From Prinia subflava (taxonomy: Eukaryota > Chordata > Aves > Passeriformes > Cisticolidae): DNA of 64,000 bases. Shown here one piece after another: positions 1 to 11,370 of this stretch. The stretch spans positions 496,001 through 560,000 of the forward strand of contig NW_026960612.1 of NCBI RefSeq assembly GCF_021018805.1, read 5' to 3'. A program made the position numbers and the translations under genes. Numbering within the stretch: position 1 is the stretch's first letter; each line of letters begins with the position of its first letter. The notes under the pieces are model-generated. The model ran no database searches and was not told the origin of the DNA. It saw only the letters and a program-made list of their open reading frames with translations.

Positions 1-1978
1 TGTCTCTTCCCTTCTCATGTAGACTTTCTGTGCCTCTCTAAGTAGTTCCTGCAACCCCTTTGCTTGCCAATCCTCTATTTTCTCTAATTTCCTCCTGATA
101 TTTTCCCATGATCTGGCCACGAATTGTGTCTTTAACAACACCTCTCCTATCGGGGAGCTGGGGTCTGTTCCCGAATACATTTGTAGACTCTTTCTTAATT
201 GATCTAGCCACTCCGAGGGGGTCCTATCCCTCCCTTGACACTCATTGAATGCCTTGCTGATGTTCTGGCCCTTTGGTACTGCCTCCCTGATGTGGCAGTG
301 TGTTAATTTAATCGGTGATGCTTTGTATACTTTTGTACTTGTTGGGTTCTCTGTACCCCACCCCTCGATTGTTCCTTTGTTTAACTCACATGACTCCTGC
401 ACCTGTCATGCGACACACGGTTAGCTGCCTGTCATTTTTCCCGCCTTTGTAAATCCCTCCTATTTTCCCCTGATTGGTCCAAGTGATGTTCTAGTACACC
501 CATATCCCCTGGCAACCTGCCCCGGTTGGCTGGCAGTGGCTGGCCACCCCCTTTGCCCCCCCTCCGAATCCTTCGGACAAAAACCCCCCTGCACCCCTCT
601 CCCCCCGAAGAGTTTCGGGCTGAGGAGGTGTTTGCAATAAACCCTCTGTTCGTCTGGAATTGTTTCCTCCTTTCTTTCCACTGCCTGTCGAATCTCCATC
701 GCTCGCATAAGCCTCTGCCAGGCAAAGAACCCACAGGGTCAGTACTGCCTGCGTTGCTCGCAGACTGACCCCCCTACGACGCCTGTCGCTGTGTCTGGGC
801 CAGCGGCGACAGAGCCCGTTGGCTCTCTGTGAGCACACCGACACCCTGATACCTTGTATCACCAAATTTCTTAAATCAGTCATGCTCCAACGGTCATTAT
901 CGGATTGAGCACTCCACCCCGGGTTTTGACTGGGCCACTTTACGTTACCGGGTGAACCTTGGGGATTTCTGTGCTCCCATTCCCTCATTCCAGCCTGCCT
1001 GATTAATTCTCTTTCCTCATGATTAAACAGCAACCTCAAAATTGCTGTTATATCCTCATATGTATAGATACTAGTCGCCAAGAACTCGTCAAGCCTTTCC
1101 GCCACGCCTATCGGGTCATCCACGAGTCTTCCCACATCCTTCTTAAATGCCCTCCCGTCTGTGGTATTAATGGGAACGTTTACGTATCCAATAACACCGG
1201 GAGCAGTGGGCACTTCCCTTAAGGGGAGTAAGTTATGCCCATCTTCGTAATTTTCGCTTTCTTCCTCACTAGTTTTTCTCCCCTTTCGCCGAGTTCCCCT
1301 AACCAGGGGTGTGGCCGCCGGCCGGGATGTGCGCTAACTGGGGCCGGGAAGGGGGGCCAACTCTCCCCCTGGAGGGGTTTCCTCGGAGGGCAGGAGAATC
1401 TGGGGCTGTGGAGAAGGCATTTGCAGAATTTGAAATTCCGCTTGCGGAATCTAGGTCTCAAGTGGTGGGGCCGAAGCTACCACTGGAGAAGCCTGGGCTG
1501 GCTGTGGTGACTGGGATGGTTCTCCCGCAGGCACCGGGGGAGGGACGGGGGCTTGTGCAGGCAGGGGCGTATGTACTGAATAAGGAGGGGGGAGGTTATC
1601 TAAGGGTTCCCATTCGTCCCTCCGAGTAGCTCTCATCGGATACAACCTAATGCTTGCTCGTTCCCACAGCTGGGCATAGTCATATTCCTCAAATTCCCTT
1701 CTTTCCTTACTTTTCACATAATCACACAGAGCCTGACAAGTCCACTGCTCAAACGTATCAAACACCAGCCAAGTTACATGCTTTCTGATCTCCTTCCCTC
1801 CCCAAACCTCCATACAAAAATATATCATCTTTTCCTTAGATTTTGTTCTCCTTATTGGACACTCCTGCCAACACTCCAACAGCCATCCCAATGGACTTCC
1901 CCATGGGATCTCAGGAATATTCTCATTGGCAATCTCTCCCGAGAGGCTTTCCTGAACTCTGCTAAGATAGGACCCCAT
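1..1978 (-). pseudogene. gag: gamma-like ERV gag (MA to CA), broken
   Basis: Reading leftward from 1978, the protein starts MGSYLSRVQ (glycine 2 suits myristoylation), then an MA-like block, a PPPY late-domain motif and a proline-rich p12-like stretch. CA follows near 1140-850 (FKKDVGRLVDDPIGVAERLDE). The CA C-terminus with the major homology region (GQNISKAFNECQGRD) is at 284-1. Gag is the structural polyprotein that assembles the particle at the membrane. The frame is constant from 1978 to 850, but a stop follows residue 175 (1451-1453), another lies near 1320, and a 553-bp solo LTR splits CA. The 3' end runs off the window. Domain order and motifs match gammaretroviral Gag; the plus-strand gag at 40402 is a close relative. 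Non-functional. Confidence 0.88.
291..843 (+). mobile_element. class II (ERVK-like) solo LTR inside gag
   Basis: Begins TGTGGCAG and ends CCGACA, with AATAAA at 636-641, so its orientation is plus, opposite to the host ERV. Identical 6-bp duplications CCCTGA flank it at 285-290 and 844-849. Removing the insert and one duplication rejoins the CA reading frame. The 6-bp TSD points to class II integrase. No internal region remains, so this is the product of LTR-LTR recombination. Confidence 0.9.
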
Positions 1979-2642
1979 CTCTCCTACACCAAATTCTCTC
2001 TGTTCTGAATATAACTAGATTATATTCAGTATCCTCTTTCCCAAGTCTTAACTTGGTATCGCCAGACTACTTGCTCAGCAGGGGACTGTCCAGTGAGGTT
2101 TCGTCTGGCGATGGGCTCTCAATTCTTCTTTTTTGTTTGGACCTTCCCTGGTCGCAGGCTAAAAGGTTTACTAGTCCCAAACTCCTAAGGACATACCCTT
2201 CCCAACCCACTGAGGTTCAGGGGTTACACAGACAGATGACACTCGCTTCCCCATTGGCCGACCACACTCCTCGCGGAACAATGGAACTGCGACCTCAGGG
2301 TCCTCACTCGCCTCGTGATAATATCACTTCTCATTCACACCCAGTCACCACCACCCAACCACGCACTACTTACGGTGCCCTGTTCCTGTGTGGATTCTTC
2401 GTGCACATAGAGTTTTATGAGTGAAAATTACCACGGTTCTGAACACCCCATTCCCTGGGTCTCCACTGAGTTCCTGAGAGCCCCTCCCAAGCTAGCTTTT
2501 ACCCTAACCCTTTCGATTGCGGCTTTAGGTTTGATTGGTTTGGTGGCCAGATGGTTCTGCAAAATCTCCCCGTTCTGCCGAGCTGCTAAATTAGCGGGGC
2601 GCCTCTGGGACGAAAAAGGGGGACTGCAGACCCCAAAAACTG
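1979..2642 (-). other. 5' leader of the minus-strand gamma-like ERV
   Basis: Untranslated leader between the primer binding site and the gag start. It is alignable by eye to the leader at 39722-40401: both carry CCTTAGGAGTT-GGGACT and GACCAGGGAAGGT blocks. No coding signal is visible; ORFs on either strand here are short and unrelated to known domains. Confidence 0.7.
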
Positions 2643-2660
2643 GCCCCACGTTGGGCACCA
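2643..2660 (-). promoter_or_regulatory. primer binding site, tRNA-Lys-like
   Basis: On the minus strand this reads TGGTGCCCAACGTGGGGC, four bases after the LTR end. It resembles primer sites complementary to tRNA-Lys(1,2) 3' ends. The same site, more diverged, occurs at 44458-44475. Confidence 0.7.
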
Positions 2661-2664
2661 AAAC

Positions 2665-3296
2665 TGTCATAAATACTCAGCCAATTCCCAATTAATAAAA
2701 TAAATTTTATTAATTAAAGAATCAACAAACAGAAATTTTGGACAAGCCAGCAATCGGAAGTTCGGTGTCGAGTCCCAGGATCGGCACTGGGTGAACTTTT
2801 AACTACGGCCTCTATTGCACTGTAGTTCCCCCTGTTAACAAAATTCAGCCCTTTTTGGGGTCCCCTTATATACAGTTTATTTTGCCTGTGGCCCCTATAG
2901 TTCTTTGTCTTCTTTCTTTTCCTTATGAGTTTCTTTCTGCTGTCCCATCTGCTGAATGGGGCTTTCCGAGGGAAAGATGAATAATAATTTAGTTTCTCAA
3001 AAAGCCTGAATAAGGAAATGGAATGGTGAGTAGAGGGGCGTCTTCCCCAATATTGCTGCTAGATCAATATCATTCTTGATGGCTGGGCACATCACAGTCC
3101 CATCGCCCAGAAGGGCTAGTCCACCCTCTTTTCTGTTGTTGATGTCGGTGTTTCTCGCGTTTCCAGCTCCACCTTGGATTTCCAGCAGCAGCTTTTGTTT
3201 GTCCTAAAGTGCGTTTACTACAAGCCTGGACTTGCTTGTTTCATTTATTCTTACAGACATATCTTATATCAAAAAATATACATACACTATAACACA
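2665..3296 (-). mobile_element. gamma-like LTR (5' LTR of the 1-2664 element)
   Basis: On the plus strand it runs from TGTCATAAATAC to ATAACACA. The end next to the PBS shares the TATAACA-type terminus of the LTRs at 16817, 23757, 41136 and 44479. The AATAAA-type signal and U3 lie to the right. A purine-rich tract (rc AACATGGGAGAATT) sits directly outside the right end, as at the LTR 23757-24437; an upstream polypurine tract is expected for a 3' LTR, not a 5' LTR (see findings). The right end is inferred from that tract. Confidence 0.65.
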
Positions 3297-3659
3297 AATT
3301 CTCCCATGTTATTTATCACATTAATGCAAGACTGCTTCTCTCCTTCTCTTGTTTAGTTTGTCATCAAACCTAAGTTGAATGCAAATGTGTTAGATGTGAC
3401 ACTACTGTAGTACTGTGCATCTCATAAAAGACGAGGTATTTGCTGTCAATGTGATCCATCAAGACGCATCAGAAATAATGCACAAATTCAACGATTAATG
3501 TGTGTATATGTTTGATCTACCTGAACAATTAGAGCACAGTGGCTTACTGCCACTGAGAATAAGGATATATGATGATTTCCTGACTATCATGATATTTACT
3601 GAGAGTTGTTTCTGGTGCTCAGACATAGCCTGTTAAACTTACATGCTTTTGACAAAGAT

Positions 3660-3934
3660 TTTGATAACCAGTTTGATTTTTAGTTCAAAGGAGATCCCCA
3701 TAGAAATATCTAGACTGGTGCATAAGAATGCATTCTATTTCGGCACAACCTTTGCGAATTTTAACTGAAATCAAAACTTTACATGATGCACAAAAAAGTT
3801 TGGGGAACAAGCTCCCTATTAGAAATCCCAAAGGCAGAACTAAGTCCTTTGTTTGGACTGCTAAAGAGATTCAAACCTTTTATCAGCTAAACGACTTAAT
3901 TTACAAGTTCAACATGCACTGCAGAGCTTGGTAA
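3660..3934 (+). pseudogene. pol: possible class II RT/thumb fragment
   Basis: A 68-codon open stretch at 3728-3934 contains LTEIKTLHDAQKSLGN, which resembles the LYDAQRLFGDLQW and LADLHSLCGSLNW segments after the RT active site in the elements at 32800 and 56670. The match is short and the rest of the stretch is not recognisable. It would fit as the upstream continuation of the RNase H remnant at 4220. Low certainty. Confidence 0.35.
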
Positions 3935-4219
3935 ACTGGCAAGCTGCACGCTAGGCACCTAAACTGCCTTTCCTTTTAATAATTTTGCATCTAGCAAAAC
4001 AGCCCCACACTTCGATATTTCTATGAGACTCCAAAGCACCAGACCATGTGCTTATCATTGATTTTTTTACCTCACCAAGTGACCAAAACCATCAGTACCC
4101 AACACAAAATGATCGCCCAACTAATTGTTAAAGCCTGACGGAGACTAACTTCTCTTGCAAGAGTGAAATTTTCCATTGTTTTGCTGCTTCTTATCACCCT
4201 TATTTGAATTAGATATTTC

Positions 4220-4640
4220 AAGAATCTGAGGCTATTCAAATGGCTTTTGCTGAATTCAGCAGACAAATCTCAGTACATCCTCCAAAACATAAGCTTTTAA
4301 CACCTTTATTTCAGTTAACAGAAAAATCAAAGAGAAGTGAGGTTCCACTTCAAGTCTTAACAGTATTCACGGATGGTTCTAGTCGCTCTCATAAATCAGT
4401 AACAGTATAAAGAGACTCTTTTTCTAGTGCCTAAAGATCAGATGTATCCACATTTGGGAGAGCCCCTCAAATTACTGACCTTGCTACTGTGGTCAGAGCT
4501 TTTCAAATTTTTTTTGTTCCTTTTAATCTAGTAACAGATTCAGGTTATGTTTCAAGAATCATGATGAGAGCTGAAGCCTCAGCTCTGAAAAAGGATGTAA
4601 AAAAACCTGCAAACAGATGATTGATTTGAATGGTTGAATA
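4220..4640 (+). pseudogene. pol: class II ERV RNase H remnant
   Basis: Conceptual translation with stops gives VLTVFTDGSSRSHKSVTV, then ITDLATVVRAF and NLVTDSGYVSR. These are the first catalytic Asp, the Glu helix and the third catalytic Asp blocks of RNase H. They match the same blocks at 57290-57500 and 60420-60640. Several stops (for example after SVTV) and probable frameshifts make it dead. The element lacks everything upstream except the doubtful RT piece at 3660. Confidence 0.75.
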
Positions 4641-4733
4641 AACTCCTAAGAAGTTGGAGAGTCCATAAGTAGCTTAGAAATTTAGTTAAAATAAGCTTAT
4701 ATGTATTAGGCATTATATTATGTATTGTTATAA

Positions 4734-4942
4734 TTGTTCCTTATATTTTATAGTGTGTTTAAACTAAAGGTAGAATCTGTATCTTGGCTAGATAACCTGT
4801 TTATTGGCTGGAGTTTGACACCTTGGCCAAAAGATTTTCCTAGGATAGGAATGCATGTAATGATTTTAATAATGATTGTATTAGTTATGATACCTTGCTT
4901 GCTTCAATGTGTACAGAGATTAATAAGGCCATCAAAGGAGTG
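4734..4942 (+). pseudogene. env: class II ERV env transmembrane subunit, C-terminal part
   Basis: The 75-codon stretch 4734-4961 has a membrane-proximal WLDNLFIGW block, then a hydrophobic span (MILIMIVLVMIPCLLQCVQ) and a basic tail. This layout matches the env end at 29590-29720 (DNWLKSWNLTGW, then VLTIVPCLIQCM). It is cut at 4942 by the solo LTR. After the LTR about 25 bases of env-like tail remain before a polypurine tract. RNase H directly followed by TM means integrase and SU were lost by deletion. Confidence 0.7.
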
Positions 4943-5269
4943 TATCACCGTGGAGGCCTAACCAGGAAAAACAGACTGGGGACACAGATCTGGGTGCGAC
5001 AGAGCTGCAGGGCAGAAGACCCGGTTTATTTACCAAAACCTACTTTTATACTTTTACCATGAGGCCTGTGGATTGGAGGAAGGAATTCCCACCTCAACAC
5101 CACATTGGTGGAGGGGACTGTCACACAGTCTTGTTTGTCCCAGCAGAGAATGTAAAAACAATGGCTATGTTTATAGAACATAGCTGATGTTTACATTAAA
5201 AGAGCGTGAGAAGGTACGAACTTCTTTAATATGAGCGCTCAGCAAAACTGGGAAAAACTCATGGCAACA
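4943..5269 (-). mobile_element. class II solo LTR inserted in env remnant
   Basis: Minus-oriented LTR reading TGTTGCCATGAG on the minus strand, with AATAAA (plus 5035-5040 tttatt). Identical 6-bp duplications GGAGTG lie at 4937-4942 and 5270-5275. The far terminus is TA on the plus strand where TG is expected, consistent with one G-to-A change. The R region (GGGTCTTCTGCC) is of the same general kind as in the ERVK-like LTRs at 29148 and 36863. Confidence 0.8.
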
Positions 5270-5301
5270 GGAGTGTTCTTGGTTGATACAGGAGGGGGAG
5301 A

Positions 5302-5959
5302 TGTGAGATTACACAAGACAGAGAGTCAAACAGACTTGATTAGCATAGCTGGATTGATAACCAAGATGCCATGGCAGGAACAAACAGAACTTTGAAGATT
5401 ACAGAAGATGGGATTCAACCTGTTTACGGGAAGAGAGAAGATTCAATGAAGACTTCTGCAAGCAAAAGATGTTGTAAAATGTGAGTTGTTGTTGTTATGG
5501 TTTTCGGACGGCACAGAAATGACAACATGACTCTCCACGATGGTAAAGATGAGAGCAAACTTTACTCTTCCAAATTCTACTTTTATAGAGTAGTTCGGTA
5601 CAAAGAACATGATTGGTTATTCAGTGTCTACACCCTTTTGTAAACATTTCTTTCCAGTAAACATGTTGGAAAAAACACCACCTGCGGATGGCTTCTCACT
5701 TCCCAAGGTTTGTTTGAATTCCTCCTTTAGATTTCTCTGGCTAACATGAGAAAGTTGCTCATCTGCCTTTCACACAGACACTGGCATAGCCTGAAGCCTA
5801 AGTTCAGACTAATGTCAGGCCCACAAGTTGTCTGTATGATCTTTAACCTGATTGCTGTAGTAAAAAACTACTAACCTTTCTGAAATGGTATATAAGCCTT
5901 TGGAAAATATGTGTAAAATTGAATTCTGATCACCGAATCAGTCTTCCTGTCTCTCTAAC
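5302..5959 (+). mobile_element. 3' LTR of the plus-strand class II remnant, interrupted
   Basis: A polypurine tract (AGGAGGGGGAGA, ending 5301) precedes TGTGAGATTACAC. The right end has a TATA-like TATATAAG (5889-5896) and ends TCTCTAACA at 5959. Between roughly 5490 and 5760 lies foreign sequence starting TGTTATGGTTTTCGG that looks like another, minus-oriented LTR; I could not define its TSD. Boundaries of the interruption are approximate. Confidence 0.5.
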
Positions 5960-8900
5960 AATCGCCCATATTCAGTCAAGCTTTCTTGACATTTTGGATC
6001 TTAATTTTTTTATAAACAAAGGTTAGTTTGTTCTTTCTGTCTTTGTGTACCCCAGTTCCCCAATTTTTATTTTTTTTTTCATTAAATACATGCATTTTGC
6101 ACTTCTGTGTGTTTTTAACTGTGGGATGAAGATCGTAGTCACAGCTGATTCTCACTTGTAGGATGCAAGTAGAACATATGGCAGAGATTATCAATGTTGA
6201 ACTCCCATTTGAGCCGCAAGGTCAGAAATTTTATATAAAGTTGGTAGGTTGTTTGAATGACAGTGGGGCTGAAAATCACAGGAGTAACTTCTGCAAAACA
6301 TGGTAGTTGCTTTTAGATTGCACTTTGCCTTGGTTTGTGTCACATTCAAAATATGGGGGTTTAGGTGGACACACTTGTTCATGATTGTGCTGTCAGAAAG
6401 ATGAGCAGATTTTATGGTATATTTTTTCCAGAAAGTCCTGCAGGATAAATTAATCTTGAATAATTAGGTAGTACCTCATATCTAGTTCAAGACTCTTAAA
6501 GAATGTAGAGCTTTTTTTGAATAAGTTGTGGATAATGTTAATAAATATGGAAATAGTTGCTTAGAAACCATCTGTTTCTTAAGCTAGCAAAACAGATATA
6601 AGGAAGCTTCCTTTTGACGTTGTTTCCATTTAGTAAATTTCATTTTTGCAGTAGCTTGTAGAGCTTACTCTTCCTCACTGCAACCATATGTGTACTTTGT
6701 TTCAGAGTAGGAATAGTCCTGCTGAGCTCATGTAAAAACTGAGCAACAAGAGCTTCAGTAGAATCACAACTGTTTAATTTTATGTTGTTCAGTAAGGTGA
6801 CTCAGATTTGCTGGTGTGCACTATACACAATGCTGAAGAAATAAGCATTAAGACTAGTTATTTCTTTCAGTTTTGTATCACAGATATGGTGCATAGGTGA
6901 GTGCTCCCTACTGCAAGAATTTATATTTCATTTATTTTGTTGTGTGTCAGAGAGGGACAGAGCACAGTGCTCAACTAAATTATCTGAAGTATTTTCAGTA
7001 CTAATTATTCAATTAAAAGAAAAACCTTAGCGCTGTAATATTTTAGTTAACTCACAACAGCTTTATGGAGAAATCAAATCTGATAGAATGTGGTCTGTTG
7101 TCCATTTGTAAGACATCCAGTGGCTGCTGCATGAGTAAAATTAGAAGCATACTTTGTTACTATTTTTTTGTATAAAGCTGCAGTACAAGAGAAGAAATGG
7201 GCTTTACAGACTTTGATTTACCAAAGAATCTTGAATTCATTTGTACTTAAGAGGGGGAATTGAATGGAAAGCCATTGATTTTCTTCCATCCTCAAATATC
7301 AGTGCCTGTAGACTATCTTGCATTTTTCTGCCAATATTTGCATTATGCAGGTACACAATGGAGGTTGTGTTTACTATTTTGCAGCTTAGGTTTTCATGGA
7401 TTTTTGAATTAAAAATAACTCTTAAAATAACTGAAAACTCAATTAAGGTTTCTTCTGTAGTCCCATATAGTCTTTTTACTCCCATTGTAATAAACACTTT
7501 TCCATGTAATTGCAATATAATTTTTAGTATAGATATGCTTGTTCTGGCTTTGGGTCTTCTCAGCTTGGTTTACTCCAGAAGTGTTTTAACCTAAGTAAAA
7601 TAATCCCATCAAATTCCCTCAAAATAATCCCACTCTTAAAGCAGAAACACTCATTTTAAGGATTTTATTTGTATAACGCTATTGATTTGACTGATGACCC
7701 TTCTCGCTGTGGGTTAGGCTTTGTGCTGTGCTGCATTAGGTACTGTCAGAACATTTTTTTGCCTTTGGCTTGAGGAGAATTTGCACACAACATCCATACC
7801 CCATTAGCTTACTCTTCTCCAAATGCTTCCGTTGCTCTCTGGGTAAATAAGGGCTCAAGCATCAGCAGAACATCTGTCTTAGAGCTCCCAACAGGAGTGT
7901 GGATATGCCCTGCTCTCAAAGGTGGGGTCCATGCAAAGGTGAAGGATCCCTGTGTTTCTCAGTTCCTTTTGCCTGCTTAGGGGAGCTTTGATTTCCTTGA
8001 GACCAGTGTTACTGGCATCTTCCCTTCTCCTTTCCCCGCACAGTTCTAAGTCCAGAGAAGGCATGCTGGCTGTCAGTGTGTACATTGTACGTAGAATGGG
8101 ATGCAGGAGGAATCTTGCAGATTCTTCTGTGTGGAGTTTGTGAATAGGAAGACTTAGGACAGTAGGGTAACAGAACATGCAAACTATTACCCCCACTCTG
8201 AAGAAGGCGACTCTATTGCTGTCTGAGCTTCATATGTATTTGCTTAAGCCCAATTTGTGTGTGTACACGTGGCAGGCCAAATTTTTTCAAATATACCAAA
8301 CAATCGTTGCAGTGTAGAGGTTTCATTTTCCTCCTTGTGTAGTGATTTTAGAATGTCCTCATTTACAAATCATGCAAAGCATTCCTATAGTAATTTATAA
8401 AAAATATGTGCTTATATATAGCAGAACAGATTTTATGTTTAAGAACTGCTAGCTGAGGCACTGCCTAGCAGATGCACTGAGGCATGTCTTTGACAGGTAC
8501 TGCTATAAGGTCTACAAACTATTCATTTGTTTCAATGCTAGACATTCCCTCTTACAATTTATTAGGTGATGGCGGGATCTGTAGCCACAGATACTTGGTG
8601 ACCTATTAGATCAATTTCTGCATCAGCATTAAAAGATGACAGAGTAAATGTGTCTGTATGACCTCCAGGACCACAGCTCTTTATCCACATTTGGTGATGG
8701 TGGAGGAAAAAGAGTTCTGAGATGGTTTTTGCACTGGAAGGGTAGTAAAGCCTCCAGAGGTCTTATCCATAAAAACATTGCTGTGATGACTTTTTGTGCT
8801 GTTTTTGTTTGTTTGTTTGTTTTCCAGCTTTTGGCTCCTTTGACATTATACTGGCACATGAGGTTTGTGTCAAAGCCCATTTGCTACACAACACGCTACA

Positions 8901-9744
8901 AACCATTGTCTGTTGTTTGAATATCTTAGGTTTATAAATCTATGTGTAGTCGTGTATTTTTTCATTAAGGCAGATGTTTCATTGTTGCCATGAGGTTTTT
9001 CCTGTGTGTCCAGTGCTCATATTGAAAGAGAATGTGCAGCTTCTCTCACGCCTGTTAATGTAAACACTGGCCGTGTTTTGCTAACTCTTTCTTTGTTTAC
9101 ATATTTCTAGATGGGAGGAGAAAGGTGATGGACAGTTAGTTTGACCAGTGGGATTGAAAGGTGGGAATTTAATCCTCCAATGGGTGGACATTATAGGAGA
9201 TGTATATAAGTTACTTTGTAAATAAACTGCAGGAGTTCCTGCCTCCTGCTCTGATCTGCTCACAACCCAGAAAATGTCTCCTGAGTCCCTCTCTTATCGT
9301 CAGGATCAGCTGCGGCATTTCATGAACATGCCTTCTGGCAGTTAGTGGGAGATACATTTTCTTTTTAAGTTTCTGAAGGCAGATATTTGTTTAGTCTGAG
9401 TCTTTGTTTAGTTGACGGAGCTGATTAATTTCTGTTGGAAAAGAGTTCATCATTTTTCATTTCTGTTGGCTTCAATTTACAGAAATTCAGCAAGCTGTTC
9501 GAATTGACTTTGGTTCATGCTGCACAGCTTTTCTGTCTCTCTCCATTCCCTCAAAACTGTTTGTCTAATTTTGTTCACATATTATAAAGTAACAAAATGA
9601 GGACATGAAAAGGAAGAGGATACTCTTGTACATTTTCTCCTCTAAACTAATTAGCACAGAGTTTCTATGGGGGACATAAGTTTATGGATGACCTTTCTGT
9701 TTAGTTAGGTGGCCTTTAAGTGTGCTGGCAGTTTGCAGAATAAA

Positions 9745-9792
9745 CAGAAGTGATGTGTAAAGCAGAAACAGAAATGATGTGTAAAGCAGAAA
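9745..9792. repeat. 24-bp tandem duplication within a dispersed repeat
   Basis: Two adjacent 24-bp units (cagaaRtgatgtgtaaag plus cagaaa) differ at one base. The surrounding 9740-9860 sequence is similar to 12278-12380: both read ATGTGTAAAG, then TGCAGCCAG, then a GGCCAA-TGAAG block. The second copy lacks the duplication. Probably an old dispersed repeat; family not recognised. Confidence 0.6.
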
Positions 9793-11272
9793 GTGCTGCT
9801 CTTTGTCTGCAGCCAGCTGCTCCGAGTTGCTTGCTGTAGAAGGGCCAAATGAAGTCATGACTTTGTGTCCTAATGCTCCTACTTGTAGAGCCTGGGGAAC
9901 TGGAGTGCAGTACTGGACTGGTGCCTACAGTTTCATTAGCTTTTTTTCCTCATTTAAATCCAGGTCTCTGTTTCAAAAGTGGTTGAAGGGATTTATGGAT
10001 TTGCTTGATTATTTGCTTTCATAAACTATGTAAGAATAATATGAAAGGCCGCCTGGCACAAAGCTGCTTAAGACACAAGATAAGGAACCCTTTTATTATT
10101 AGAACCACTGGTCAACAAGTGCCAATTTAATGTATTTGTTGTCTTGGAAACTCACTTTTGCCTCTGCTTTGGATTTCGGCAAAATGAGTTAACTTGTGAC
10201 AATATTTTCAAGCTTGGGTACTTTTATTCCTTATAATAGCAGAACGCCCTCTTCTGCTCTTTTGTCGAGCATGTATGTAGGTAGTGCAGAACTGTGTGCA
10301 CAAATGGCTTTTCGTCAGTGTTTCTGATGTTATCTTACATTGGATTAGCCAGAATTTAAAAAAAAAAAAAAATCCATCATTAGGCAGCTTTTGAATTGAT
10401 ATAATCAACTTGTCTCTTAACTGGTATTTTGTACATGCTCTGAAAACCTAGGAATGTATTTGTGTATCATAAGCTGACAGGTCTGTGTTGAGAGGCATTT
10501 CCCCTTTTTTTTAGTGTAGATCTTCAGAAATGCATTAAAACACATTGAAATTTTATTTAATTTTCATCTTCTAAACTTGATGTAAAATGTTACATGGAGG
10601 AATTGCCTGGTTTTGACTTGTCATGAAGAATTTCTATTGATGGCAGGATTGTTTAACTTCACAATCTTTCTGACACAAAGTGTGCAATAAAGTAGCATTA
10701 GTTGGTAATGGGTGATTATTGCTATGTAATATGATCCAGATGACCACACCATTATTTTTATATATTGAAAGGAAAGGAGTGGATATTTATTCTGTTTGTG
10801 TCATTGTTTTGTCTTCCACTGCATCGTAATTTGTTTGTGCTGATTATAGTCCGTTTGTGTTTACCTAACTTGGCAGGATTTGAATGGGTGGCTTGGATTA
10901 CTGACAACAATGAAAAGGAGCACTTTGAACAGAAGCTTTCTGCAAAATGCCCTGGTTCTGTTAGTGTGGATGAATATCTGTGCAACTTTAGAGTTGGTGG
11001 GGGTACCAATGGACTGGCTGTCTTTAGGAATACATTTGTTACAAAGCCTGGGTTTTTTTCTCTTATAGTAAATGCCAGTCTTGGTTAGCAAGTGGTCTGG
11101 TTCTTTCTGCATAGTTACAGAACCTCTTCAAGCTGAGAATGCTGAGGTACATGTTGGTTTCAACCCAAACTGGTTACTAAGAGCACCATAGGCATACTAC
11201 AGGACCATTTAGTAACTGTACATGGCCGTGGCATGACAGCAGGCATTCTGTAACAGGCGCTTAATTATGGGA

Positions 11273-11370
11273 CTTTCTCAGACTATGAAGGCATAATGAG
11301 TAAGCCACATGAGGCACTGCCATCTCAGCAACTTGCGGCTTACTCATTTGTCCTTCATAGTCTGAGAAAG
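11273..11370. repeat. 34-bp inverted repeat with 30-bp loop
   Basis: Left arm 11273-11306 and right arm 11337-11370 are reverse complements at about 31-32 of 34 positions, the differences clustering around one spot (CATAAT versus the complement of TTTGTC). The loop is 30 bases. No terminal TSD is obvious. It could be a microRNA-like precursor, a short palindromic element or a chance product of local duplication and inversion; nothing else in the area suggests a gene. Confidence 0.75.

Noticed and set aside
7879..8196. 105-codon minus-strand ORF as a small host gene
   Set aside because: No homology recognised, overlapped by an opposite-strand ORF, no promoter or splice evidence.
9081..9350. 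Possible solo LTR (TATATAAG and AATAAA about 20 bp apart)
   Set aside because: No pair of TG...CA termini with a matching duplication could be found.
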